Shown here: one piece after another, positions 54,730-64,000 of the stretch
Numbering within the stretch: the stretch's first letter is position 1
Layout of the letters: every line of letters begins with the position of its first letter
Source: Neoceratodus forsteri
Lineage: Eukaryota; Chordata; Ceratodontiformes; Ceratodontidae
DNA: 64,000 bases
Reading direction: 5' to 3'
Assembly (NCBI GenBank): GCA_016271365.2
Contig: CM028132.1
Location: 1,182,079,001 to 1,182,143,000, forward strand
Notes under the pieces: model-generated
Seen by the model: the letters and a program-made list of their open reading frames with translations, nothing else
What the model was told of the DNA's origin: nothing
The model's database searches: none
Translations under genes and position numbers: made by a program

Positions 54730-56318
54730 AAAAGTGAATGCGTTTTCCTCCCTTAGCCTGGGGCTAAAGTACCTACCATTCTAGTTAGCTGAGTTTCCCT
54801 TCATTACTTGTAAAATGTTTAAGCATAAACTGCTGAAATACACATTACAATTGTAGAAATTTATCCGTGGGGATGGCTCCTATCAGAGCTCCCAGTTTTA
54901 CACATTAACTGTCCATTGTTCAGGTTCTCGTGGACTTGGCCACTAGGTGACAAAATTACATTGCACAGCTGCTTGCATAGCATCATCAATTTTTGGTCTT
55001 CCATTAAGTAAACCAATATCTCGTCATTCTGCACATGGCATATTCAGGAAATATTTAGGATCTGATGAATCTTATACTTTAAGACCCCTAAACACAGCAT
55101 CAGTGAATGACGATGTAATTCTAGTGTGTGATGTTGTAATATGACCTATTGCCAGTCTCAGAACCCGTGTCAGTTTCATGTATTTTACACCTGAACATTG
55201 AGTAAAGATAAATTATAATAAGTAGTTTATTTCAAAAATAAGGAACTAAAAAAAAAAACTTCCTTTTATAAGTAAAATAGTTCCTCCGCTGGATGTCACT
55301 AAGTGAAGCTGTGATGTACTTGTGCTCTTTCCCAGTCCTCACTGCCATCATTAAGGACTAGGAGTGAGTGACAGACTTTTTTTTTTTTTTTTGCAGTTTT
55401 ATTCTGAATAGTTTGCCCCTCATTGTGGCATCTGGATATTTTATACTGTTGATTCCTGGTCCTTACTGCTTGCTCTGAGGACCAGGAGTGATTGCACAGG
55501 TGGTCTGACTTCTGTAATTTTGTTTTTAGTCGTGTCCCTGGTTGCAGCTTCTGGACTTTCTGTGTTGCCATTTCCTGTCCTTGTGTCGCATCTCTTACAA
55601 TCTGGAGGGAGGGAGGAAGTGCTATTTCAGCTAGTGGGTGGTGGTGTGTGTGTTTGCTTGGACAGGCAGGGAAGGGGGTTGCATGTAACAAAGAATTTTA
55701 TAAAATAATTTCAAAAATTATAAAAATAAGAAGAGAGGGTGAAAACATGCACAGCTACAGTGAAGAGACGAGCAGGAAGTCAGCTGAGCAAGATGGGCAG
55801 TGAAGGTCAGCAGTGAGCATCTGCTGGTGAAACAAAATGGTGGCCATTCAAAATCGGAAGATTCTCCAGTGACACACTTTCACTCCTAGGTCTCTGGTGC
55901 AAAACCAGCTCAGATGACTAGTGATCAAAAGCTGTTATCACCTGAGAGCTGTCCAGTGGCCGTTATGAAGTAAGTTGTGGTCTCACTCTGGTTCGCAGTG
56001 GGCATGTGTCTATATCACAGATGCATCAGCACTGTTGGCACTAACTGACTTCCTTGTTGGCAGTCTCAGGTGTGAGGCCAAGGACTGAGTGGCATGGTGT
56101 CTGAACTACCCTTTCACCTATGTGTCGTGGTCCCCCTGTGACAGGGTTGAGGCACATTGGGGGGCAGTGTGGGGAAGCTTGCACTGTAGTTGTCAGTGCT
56201 GTACCTGTCCTGTGAATAACTGGAGGGCTTCAAGGGGCACAGTAACTACCAAGGGCCCCCACACTCAAGAGTGTGTCTTGTCCTACTGTGCACTTCGTGA
56301 GCAAAACATTTTGGTTAA
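54730..56318. other. Non-coding sequence with a possible local duplication
   Basis: No gene. At 55335-55380 and 55460-55500 a similar unit recurs (ACTGCCATCATTAAGGACTAG/GGAGTGAGTG versus ACTGCTTGCTCTGAGGACCAG/GGAGTGATTG), about 125-140 bases apart. T-run at 55377-55393. Confidence 0.35.
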
Positions 56319-56746
56319 CTTACTGTAGTATGGTAGATCATATAGGACTAATTTTCCTTAGTTGTAGACTGACATCTTCTATTACTATAAATCCCAGAAT
56401 CCCCTGCAGATAACCTCAGAGCAGTAGGCAGCAGTGAGAAGAGTCATTAGCCTGCAGACAGTGCATATTAGAGTTTTACGTGTTGATCATTTGTGTGCTG
56501 GTCCCGCTGTCCTCCATGGGCTATGTACAGTCAAGAGGACTGTACTTAGCCCCTTTAGAAAAGCAGTCCTGGAAAACATCTGATCTGAGATTGTAAAAGC
56601 TCTGACGTGTACTGCAGGCAGTTAAATCTCCCACTGCTGCCTACTGCTCTGATATCAGCTGCAGGGGATCCTGGGATCTGTAGTAAAAGAAGATGTCAGC
56701 CTACAGCTAAGCAAGGTTAGTCTGATATGATCTACTTACTATGTAA
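56319..56746. mobile_element. Non-autonomous element with about 110-base inverted arms
   Basis: The left arm (56319 on) contains GTAGATCATAT, GACTGACATCTTCTATTACT, CCCAGAATCCCCTGCAG and AGAGCAGTAGGCAGCAG. The right arm contains the reverse complements: CTGCTGCCTACTGCTCT, CTGCAGGGGATCCTGGGATC, AGAAGATGTCAGCC and ATATGATCTAC. About 200 bases of non-palindromic centre. No ORF, so a MITE of uncertain superfamily. Confidence 0.8.
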
Positions 56747-56875
56747 GCAATGATACCCAAAAGGGTGGGTGGTACTGGTCAGTATCGGACCGCCCACGGG
56801 CGTGCAGCATCGGGCCTTATAGCCCCAGAAAGGTCCAGTATTGCCCATTCCGCCCACCCTGGAGAGTATCATTGC
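56747..56875. mobile_element. Short foldback MITE, 129 bp
   Basis: Perfect 10-bp termini GCAATGATAC / GTATCATTGC, with inner pairing of AGGGTGGGTGG with CCGCCCACCCT and CAGTATCGGACC with GGTCCAGTATTG. It abuts the preceding element directly. Confidence 0.78.
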
Positions 56876-56879
56876 ACTT

Positions 56880-58200
56880 AGAAAATGGATTATCTGTGGC
56901 ATTTTTAGATGGAATTTTTAAAAATCTCAAAAAAAAAAAAAATACAGAAATAGAGTAATAATGACATTTAATTGTTTTCATTGTAAAGTAGTGCCTCCGT
57001 GTTTCTGTGGTGTTCTGTTTGCTGTTGCTCTTCCTCGGAGCCATGCTCTTCTACCCCCCCCCCACACACATCACCATGTCTACAAGAAGATACAGAGTTT
57101 CTTGTTGAGCCCCACCCACCCCCAACAGTGTCTTGGCATCTTTGTTGCGCTAAAAAAAAAAAAAAAAAAGACAACATTTTTCTGCTGCTTTTGCAAGATT
57201 GGCCAACAGAATGGCTGTGAGTAGTAAGATACAGACTGCTGAGCAGCTGGAGACCGAGTTTGTAGTGAGAGAAGTGGTCAGTGTAGAACGAGCTAGACAA
57301 TGAGATGCATAGCATGTAAATTAAATATATTTTCCATGTTTGTTTTTCCTTAAAAAAAATATAACAAGTTTGTTGGAGAATTGACTGCACAGTAGAAGTG
57401 CCAGCTTACCTCTGTGCAGCGGAACCATGGGAATGATCATTAAAACAAAAAATGGAGCAGAGGCATGTAAAGTTGATTGAATACGTAGCATTGCTTTTTT
57501 CTGTTTCTGTTTTTTAATTTGAAGAACTGCATCATCATTCGCAGGCATGAGGCAAGCAATAAGGAATGGATGTATAAGCACAGTTGGAAGGTAACGGTCC
57601 TGATGTGACGGCAGCAGGAGCGAGATCGCAACTCAGTCTCAGAGAACTGTTTTTTTTTTTTAAACTGCAGTTGGAGGTGTGGGGAGTAAGTGGGGGGGGG
57701 GTTTGACTAGCCACAACGATGGACAAAGAATCCCCTCCTGCACCATTAAACAACACAAAGGTGAAAAACCTAACTTGTGTTGCATGTCCTGTACATTTTG
57801 GTTTTTAAATTCTGTTGTTCCCATTTTCAGCTCGGGGTCTGTTGCGGTTGGAATGGAAAGCACAAGCGCGAAAGGCATCGACTAAGAGATTTCATACTGT
57901 TTATCGAGGTGTACTTGACAGTGAGCGGAACATCAAAAGTAGTGCCAGCAACCATTGCAGTGAGAATGTTTTTTTTTTTACTTTTCGGTTGTTTGTTACT
58001 GACTCCGGAGATAAAGGAGGTACTGGGTTGAACCAGCCAGGCAGTTAGAATAAGAGGATGCAACACCATGGTTGGGAGAGTGGCAGCACTCTTGCAAATG
58101 AGCACGGTTTCGGGGATATGATCATTTGCTCTCTTTCTCGTCTTAAAACCGCTTACTATTGTTTAACTTATAAAATCAGTCAGGCAGGGAGGATCTGCAG
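56880..58200. other. Non-coding sequence with homopolymer runs
   Basis: A-runs at 56928-56942 and 57151-57169, T-run at 57650-57661. Several short ORFs on both strands show no motif. No element named. Confidence 0.35.
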
Positions 58201-58299
58201 TCCTCCACACTCTCCTCAGTTCTTTTCTCGTTGTCAACCTGCGTATGTCGGACCTTAGCAGACGTTGCAGCTGCAGTCAATCGCCATTACTCGTGCTTG

Positions 58300-59400
58300 A
58301 CCGGGCCCTCCCTTTTGGCCTTTCTTCAGCCCCCAGGGTCTTTACCATGTGCCTGGTAGTAGTGGTGACTGGTCTACAAAGGCAGGGCTTCTACATGTTT
58401 CCCTACCTGGACGACTGGCTGCTAGGAGCCCCCTCCAGGGACCACCTAGTTCAGACTCTGGAAAACACCTTCCATCTATTTCAGGCCTTGGGGATCACCA
58501 GCAATCTGCCAAAGTCATGCCTCTCTCCTTGCCAGCACCTTCGATACTTAGGGGTGATCCTGGACACCAACTAGGGCAAGTCGATTTTGTCCATGGACAG
58601 GGCGGAGCATCTGATGGAGCAGACCTGTCTGTTTTCCTCCCATCACCAGGTCCCGGCCGGGGCATTCCTGGGCCACAAGGTGGCAGCCATTGCCATGGTT
58701 CCCCTGGCCCACCTGCAGTTGTGTGTTCCCCAGTGGACTCTGACGGTCCAGTGGGACCAACGTACGGACGACCTGGACCAGTTAGTCGTGGTCTCCGACC
58801 TGGTCCAGAGAGTCCTTACTTGGTGGCTGGAGCCTGCCAACCTCCTTCAGGGATCTCCTTTCAGCTCTTGACCCCTTCCCCCATCAGATTCTCACAGCAG
58901 AAGCCTCCAGCCTGGGATGGGGTGCTCCTCTGGCCAACCACCAAACCCAGAGCACCTGGACAGAGTTGGAACAGGGTCTCCTTATCAACATCTTGGAGAT
59001 GCAAGTGGTCCCTTATGCTCTGTAGGCTTTTCAGATTCATCTCCTCCCTGATCCGCTGCTGGTGCAGATGGACAACATATGTGTGGTGTATTGCATTAAC
59101 AAGCAGGGGGGACTCACCCTTACCCCCTGTGTCGAGAGGCGAAGAGAGTGTGGTATTGGGCCATTGAGCATGGTTTGGAGCTCTCAGATGTAATGTTTCA
59201 GGCATTCAAAACATCCTGGCCAACCATCTCAGCCACTCCCGGTCGCGGGCTCACATTTGGGAGCTTCTGACCACAGTGGTTGAAGATCTTTTCAACCAGT
59301 GGGGTTATCCAGAGTGGGACATTTTTGTGTTCCCACTCAGTGCAAAGGTGTCACTTTTCTGCTCACTCAATCCAGGGCCTTGAGTTTTTTTGTGAGATAG
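58300..59400 (+). pseudogene. DIRS-C partial RT / RNase H
   Basis: The frame 58245-58574 starts after the deletion and holds FGLSSAPRVFTMC and FPYLDDWLLGAPS (YxDD intact, about 58401-58440), then LRYLGVILDTN and a stop. The frame 58587-58871 continues with AHLQLCVPQWTLTVQWDQRTDDLDQL, equivalent to DIRS-A. The RNase H at about 58870-59330 is badly broken. Without the first RT half it cannot be active. Confidence 0.82.
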
Positions 59401-59689
59401 ATTGTCCCTCTCATGCAAGGGGAGGTTTTTGTATGCCTTTCCTCCCTTCCCACTCCAACAGAGGGTTCTGCTCAAGCTCCAATTGGAAGGGGCAGAGATG
59501 ATTCTCATAGTTCCCTTCTGGCCATGTCTGATTTGGTTCCCCTTGCTACAACAGCTGGTGGTGGAACCTCCAGTGCCCTTGCCCCTGTGCACCAGCTTGC
59601 TGTCCCAGGACCAGGGCACCCTAGTCCATCTGGATCCAAAGTCCCTACATCTCCATGTTTGGCTCCTGCAAACCTAGCTATCACCCATT

Positions 59690-62600
59690 TCATGACGTCC
59701 TCTAGGGTCACAGATATCCTGGTGGCTGCTAGGAAACCCTCCACCAGGGCCACTTATGCCATGAAATGGAAGTGTTTCACCCTTTGGGCTGCTTCTCACC
59801 ATTTGGACCCCTTCACCTGCTTGAGTCAGGTATTGAAGTATCTTCTCTCCCTCTCAGAATCGGGCTTGGGTTACTTCTCACTCAAGGTGCGTTTTATACC
59901 ATCTTTGCATACCATGCGCCTTTCGAGGGCAGGGCTATAGCTCAGTTTGAGGTGTCCTGCACCTTCTTGTGGAGCATCCTGCATCTGAAATCTCCCATTC
60001 GGGATCCGGTCCCTCCATGGGACTTCAGTTTTATGTTGGAGAAACTCACTTTGCTTCCCTTTGAACTGGGCGCGGGTTGTGAGCCGCGCATTCTGTCACG
60101 AAAAGCGCTCTTTTTAGTTGCTGTTATGTCTGCTCAAAGGATTTCCGAGCTTCAGGTTCTTATGGGTGTAACCCCCCCCCACAAATGGGGGTTCCTGAAA
60201 AGTCTTCCTTGAGCTTGCTTAAATGCTCACTGCCAGGCTGGTGTCCCGCGTTTTAGCAGTTTAAATGCATTGCCAGACAGTGCCTGTATAGCCTCTGTGT
60301 ACTGTCTCTTTAAGAGCTGCCTGGATTGCAGTCATAATTAATCTGGGAGGGGGCTGAGTGTTTCTATGCTCTAGTCCTGCCCAGGCTGCCAAATAATCGT
60401 TCCGTTCTGAGTCGCTATTAGTGCAGAGGGAGCTCTGTTAGAAGATATACTTGTTTGCTGATCATTACTAGAATAGTAATAATATTGCAGTTTGTCTAAC
60501 CTGCCTTCTTTGCAGCTTGGACATTTTTGTTTATCTCCACCATCTTGGTCCTGGACTGCGGAAAATGGGCCAATCAGTACCTTTGTGGACTCTAAAATGG
60601 AGCCTGTCCCCAGGGGCTTTGTGGGAGCAAAATTCTGTAGGAATTGTAGTTTTGGGCTTTTGGCACCTAAATGAACCTGAAGGGGGAGCCCTTGTTGTGG
60701 CTGACAGAGGAATCCGCCAACCAAACCTTTTGGATCCTGGGGAAAAGTCCCAGACTGCTTGCAGTTTCAGTTCAGATCTGAGTTGGGAAGTGAAGGAGTA
60801 ACAGCTCGAGATAGTCGAGCAGTAATCCTGCATAGATTCGTGCAGGGGAACTATGAAAGGGCTGAGTTTTGGCCTGCCTGTCTGCCTGCTGTCCCTGAAA
60901 GGGAAATTGAAGTTTATTCAGACTGAATCTGAATTGTAAGGATGATTTAAGCCACAGAAATGTGACCAAGCTTTAACCTGAAGAAGACCGAAGATTTGCT
61001 GAATGCGTTCGGCCTGTCAGGATTTCCAGCCACCTTTGAACTCCCGGTTTGTGCAGAGACTCTGTAATTGTGACTAGATAGCAATCTGCCTGGTACAATA
61101 GAATTTCTTACATAGAAATGTGCTGTGTGTTGTTAGTGGGTCATTATTTGGTTCCCCACTGTGTGCTGAACTGTGTTCTGCTTGCTGGTGGCTGCATCCA
61201 GCTCCCACAGACTGAATCCGTATTCATCTCCATTGGGCCTGAGCTTTGCCACACTGGCCCAACCAGACTACCTGCTGCACAGATAAAGCCATCGACAAGA
61301 GACCTGCCTGGGGATCAGCCCTCTACTCACGCTTTGAACAGGAAAGATGCCTCGTGATTCGTGTGGGCCGTGCTTCTCCTGGCACTTCAGTTCAACAACC
61401 TGCAGTCTCGATTTCATCCTGCCTGTGTCCTGTACTGGGTATCGTGAGTAAACATCAGGGTAGCTCCCTGCAACAACAGCTAAATCTAAAGTGTTGTCAT
61501 CTCATTGCTTTGTTGTCTTTTTTTGTCACGAACTGAGCCCTGTGGCTCCGGATTACCAATAGTGTGTGTTGTGCATGTTGCTTTCTTCCATCACAGGGCC
61601 CCAACCAGCTGCGAGCCGGCCTACCCCGGGCAACATTCCTGGCTAGCCCACTGCCTTCCTACCTGGGTACCCAGAGTGTGTGACTGTGTAGGGACTCTGA
61701 AGTGCATGCATAACTGTCTGATTAATGTAGCTTTGAAGTAAATCAACCTGATTATGCCCCTCCCTTGTTCAAGTCCCCTGAATAAATCGGATCTAACTCT
61801 TTTTGCATTTAGCCTGACTGTGGTTCCAATTTGTGCCAAGAGTACTGTACTGTTGCTATTTGCTGTGCATAACCTTGTTTTACAGGGGGTCGCCAGGGTC
61901 GAGCTAGAGGAACCAGCCCTGGTGGTAGTGCAACAGTATGAGTAATGGCATGGTGAATAAGGGTCATTGTGAAAGTGATTATCGTATATTGTTCAGGCCA
62001 CTAGTAGGGAAAGAGGGGGGTTACAGTGTCCCAGAGGGCTGTGCCCAGGTTAGCTTGACCACTAACAACCCTGACCTCCGGGTGGAGGCACTCGTTTCAG
62101 TACCCAGGCACCTTAACCTGCTACTAGCCAAGTAGGCAGGGGTAATGGCCCTTGGGATAGGGCCACGTAGGGGTTACATGTGTAAAGAGCCTTATTTGTT
62201 TTATTTTTCCACAAAGACAGGGTGTCTTTGTGTTCTAATCCTAAGTTTCTGCCCAAGGTGGCGTCTGAATTTACGTTGAACCAATCCATCCACCTTCCGG
62301 TTTATTTTCATGAGTACTCTAATCAGGGGGAGGCTTTGCTTCATACTTTGGATGTACATAGGATCTTGTGGTTCTATACGCACTGGACCAAGGCTTCAGG
62401 AAAGTCTACTAGTTGTTTGTTTAGTTTGTCCCCAGAGAGAGGGCACTCCTGTTTCCAAACAGTGTTTGTCTAAGTGGTTAGCCAACTGTATTGTTTACTG
62501 TTACCATAAGTACAAGAAGGACCTTCCAGGAGTGGTCAAAGGTCATTCCACCAGGGGCATGGCAGCCTCCACGGCCTGGTTCAGAAATGTGTCTGCTGCG

Positions 62601-62720
62601 GATATCTGTGCAGATGCCACCTGGAGTTCTGACCAAACCTTCAAGCATTACAGTGTGGACATCGCCTCTCATTGCAGGGCTAATTTCAGCCTAGCAGTAC
62701 TTCAGGGCCTTCTCTTCTGA
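59690..62720 (+). pseudogene. DIRS-C tyrosine recombinase, interrupted by a 2-kb insertion
   Basis: The N-terminal part at 59690-59900 has ATYAMKWKCFTLW. The first catalytic Arg block (SAQRISELQVLM) ends at 60166, where the insertion starts. After it, 62183-62720 carries the rest: EFTLNQSIHLPVYFHEYSN, LSKWLANCIVYC, GHSTRGMAASTAW (H-x-x-R) and FKHYSVDIASH (nucleophilic Tyr), with the stop at 62718. The C-terminal frame 62310-62720 is otherwise open, so decay after insertion was modest. Confidence 0.85.
60167..62178 (+). mobile_element. Solo LTR-like element, 2,012 bp
   Basis: Starts TGTAACCCC and ends GGGGTTACA, the TG...CA inverted ends of LTRs. It is flanked by TGGG (60163-60166) and TGTG (62179-62182), a 4-bp duplication with one mismatch. 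Removing it plus one flank restores the DIRS reading to the same length as DIRS-A (17 bases from CTT to AGCC). AATAAA at 61781-61786 lies about 400 bases before the end. No gag, pol or env frame, so a solo LTR is likely. A TIR transposon with GTAACCCC ends and a 6-bp duplication is the alternative. Confidence 0.6.
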
Positions 62721-62925
62721 GCTCTTGGTTGATGATCTGTCCTCCTCCCAGAGGCTGACATCAGTGGCTAATGTTGGTAGTGGGCAGTCTCCCATGGTAG
62801 ACTGCTAGCTAGAAAGTTTTCCATTTGGTCCTGGTGCCTGGAAGCTTAGTCCTACCAGTGTTGGCCTACTGCAAGAGCTTCTCTCATAGGTCTACTGTTA
62901 TGGTAAGTTCTTATGTAACTACTTT

Positions 62926-64000
62926 ACTGAGAACCGAAGCTCTATGTCCCTCTACAGGTCAAAATGCTTTAGTTTAGAAATGTATTCAGATGTAGAAAAC
63001 ATCTTGAAGCAAGAAGCAGAAGTAGTGCTGTCGTAGTTAACATTATTTTTTATGTCTGACTAATAACCTCAGACCTAGATTAATCCATTAGTAAATGCTC
63101 AGAGTCTCACAATTCGTTCATTTTTAACTACGCAGAGTCATACAAGCAGCAGAGGCTTGCTTGGAATCTTACTTCTGGACTCAAGTGACGCAACATTATA
63201 ATAGAGAAGTGCAGGGTGATTCTAGTGCAGTAGTTGCTTCTCATTTTCACTCCTTTGTTCTCCATATCGCTGTTTCCCCCATCTGTGCGTACATGATGGA
63301 GACAGAATGGAAATAAACTTAAAGGTGACCAGTAGAGGTATATGGGAGCAGGCTGCCCTCGGCATTACTTACTCTAGTGGCCCCGGTCTCCATACAGTGT
63401 ATCTACACAATTTTAAATTAAAGAGCTAGTGTGCTGCCTGAAATTAATAGTTACTTTCAGTAGTAGTCAGTTATCACTTTTTATGTCTGAAGTATTTTTT
63501 CTGTTCTATTTTGCTAATTAAATTTTCTTCCTGACAATACTGGGTGAGATGTGTGAACCGCACTCTACCTGGAGGCTGACAATAGTTGGTTTTATTCCTC
63601 CCTAAACATCATCAGCAGTGTGACATCACTTGTAACCAAGAGGAGCCTGTCTCCTGTTGCTTGATTGGTAACTTGTGACACCTATTACCCAGTCAGGCAG
63701 GACAGGGGCTTGTAATGTAACAATGAGGCAAGTTTCATGTTGATGATGTAGTGGGAGGAACAGAACTAAGTAAGTCTGCTTCCAGGTAAGGCACTGCCTT
63801 TATTAAAATGACGCTCAATAACACTGTTGGGTAGAAAAACATCTAATGAGCACACACAAAAATAAAAACACTTCAGAAATAAAAAGTAATCGGGGAATGC
63901 TTATCAGAATTGCTAGCATTTTCTGCCTATTTTTATGGTGCTACAGTACCAGCTATTTATCTTATTCTACTTAATACGGTAATTGCAGAGTTTCAGCAAA
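62926..64000. other. AT-rich flanking sequence, no feature
   Basis: No gene or named repeat recognised to the end of the window. Confidence 0.4.

Larger units (their letters stand above)
58205..62925 (+). mobile_element. DIRS-type retrotransposon DIRS-C, internally deleted, split by an LTR
   Basis: Same family as DIRS-A: the left part (TTCTTTTCTCGTTGTCAACC, TATGTCGGACCT at about 58215-58255) matches the DIRS-A leader (26020-26085), and the right end has TATGGTAAGTTCTTATGTAAC at 62900-62920. Gag and the first half of RT are deleted: the leader runs straight into ALPFGLSSAPRVF at about 58305. The ICR and most of the left ITR are also missing. A 2,012-bp insertion splits the YR gene. Confidence 0.85.

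Noticed and set aside
55299..55691. 130-residue antisense ORF
   Set aside because: It runs through a poly-A/T tract (KKKKK) and has no motif; probably chance.
56968..57390. 140-residue antisense ORF and its sense overlaps
   Set aside because: Overlapping frames over homopolymer and C-rich runs with no conserved motif.
60167..62178. Remaining ORFs (60-117 residues) inside the 2-kb insertion as viral genes
   Set aside because: None shows a gag, protease, RT, integrase or envelope motif, and they overlap on both strands.

Overview
This window looks like repeat-rich, non-coding DNA from a vertebrate. I find no host gene: every ORF with a recognisable product belongs to a transposable element, and almost all are broken by stops or frameshifts. 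The mix (CR1, L2-like and L1-like LINEs, Penelope-like fragments, three DIRS-type tyrosine-recombinase retrotransposons, a MIR-like SINE, a V-SINE-like SINE, a TTAA-flanked palindromic MITE and many foldbacks) suggests a tetrapod or other sarcopterygian with a large genome. An amphibian such as a caecilian, or a non-avian reptile, fits best. That host call is inference.

Layout. 0.9-2.9 kb: LINE. 3.15-6.24 kb: long antisense CR1 keeping the end of ORF1, the endonuclease and the RT. 6.3-6.9 kb: antisense Penelope-like GIY-YIG fragment. 7-9.1 kb: LINE 3' end and CR1 endonuclease. 9.1-11.25 kb: antisense L2. 11.35-12.4 kb: V-SINE-like SINE, then a second Penelope-like fragment. 12.77-19.1 kb: LINE and CR1 pieces with four copies of an unusual tRNA-headed SINE. 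19.9-25 kb: LINE pieces and a MIR-like SINE.

25.1-40.2 kb is a nested stack. One CR1 3' end is split into four pieces by a small TIR element, a complete-architecture DIRS element (DIRS-A, 25.84-32.10 kb) and a palindromic TTAA MITE. The MITE was itself split by an L1-like insertion, a second DIRS element (DIRS-B, 33.58-39.45 kb) and a SINE. Both DIRS copies keep inverted terminal repeats and the internal complementary region (ICR) that joins copies of the two outer ends. Their gag, RT/RNase H and tyrosine recombinase reading frames are recognisable but damaged.

42-57 kb is mostly AT-rich DNA with foldback elements, four further SINE copies, L1-like ORF1 pieces and a LINE 3' end. 58.2-62.9 kb is a deleted DIRS copy (DIRS-C) whose recombinase gene is split by a 2.0-kb TG...CA element, best read as a solo LTR.

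The most distinctive signal is the SINE family (about 400-680 bp, nine copies on both strands). It has a tRNA-like A/B-box head, a shared GC-rich core and varied A-rich, T-rich or TA-repeat tails. Seven copies have direct repeats of 6-17 bp; one insertion point is independently confirmed by the opposite arm of the MITE palindrome.
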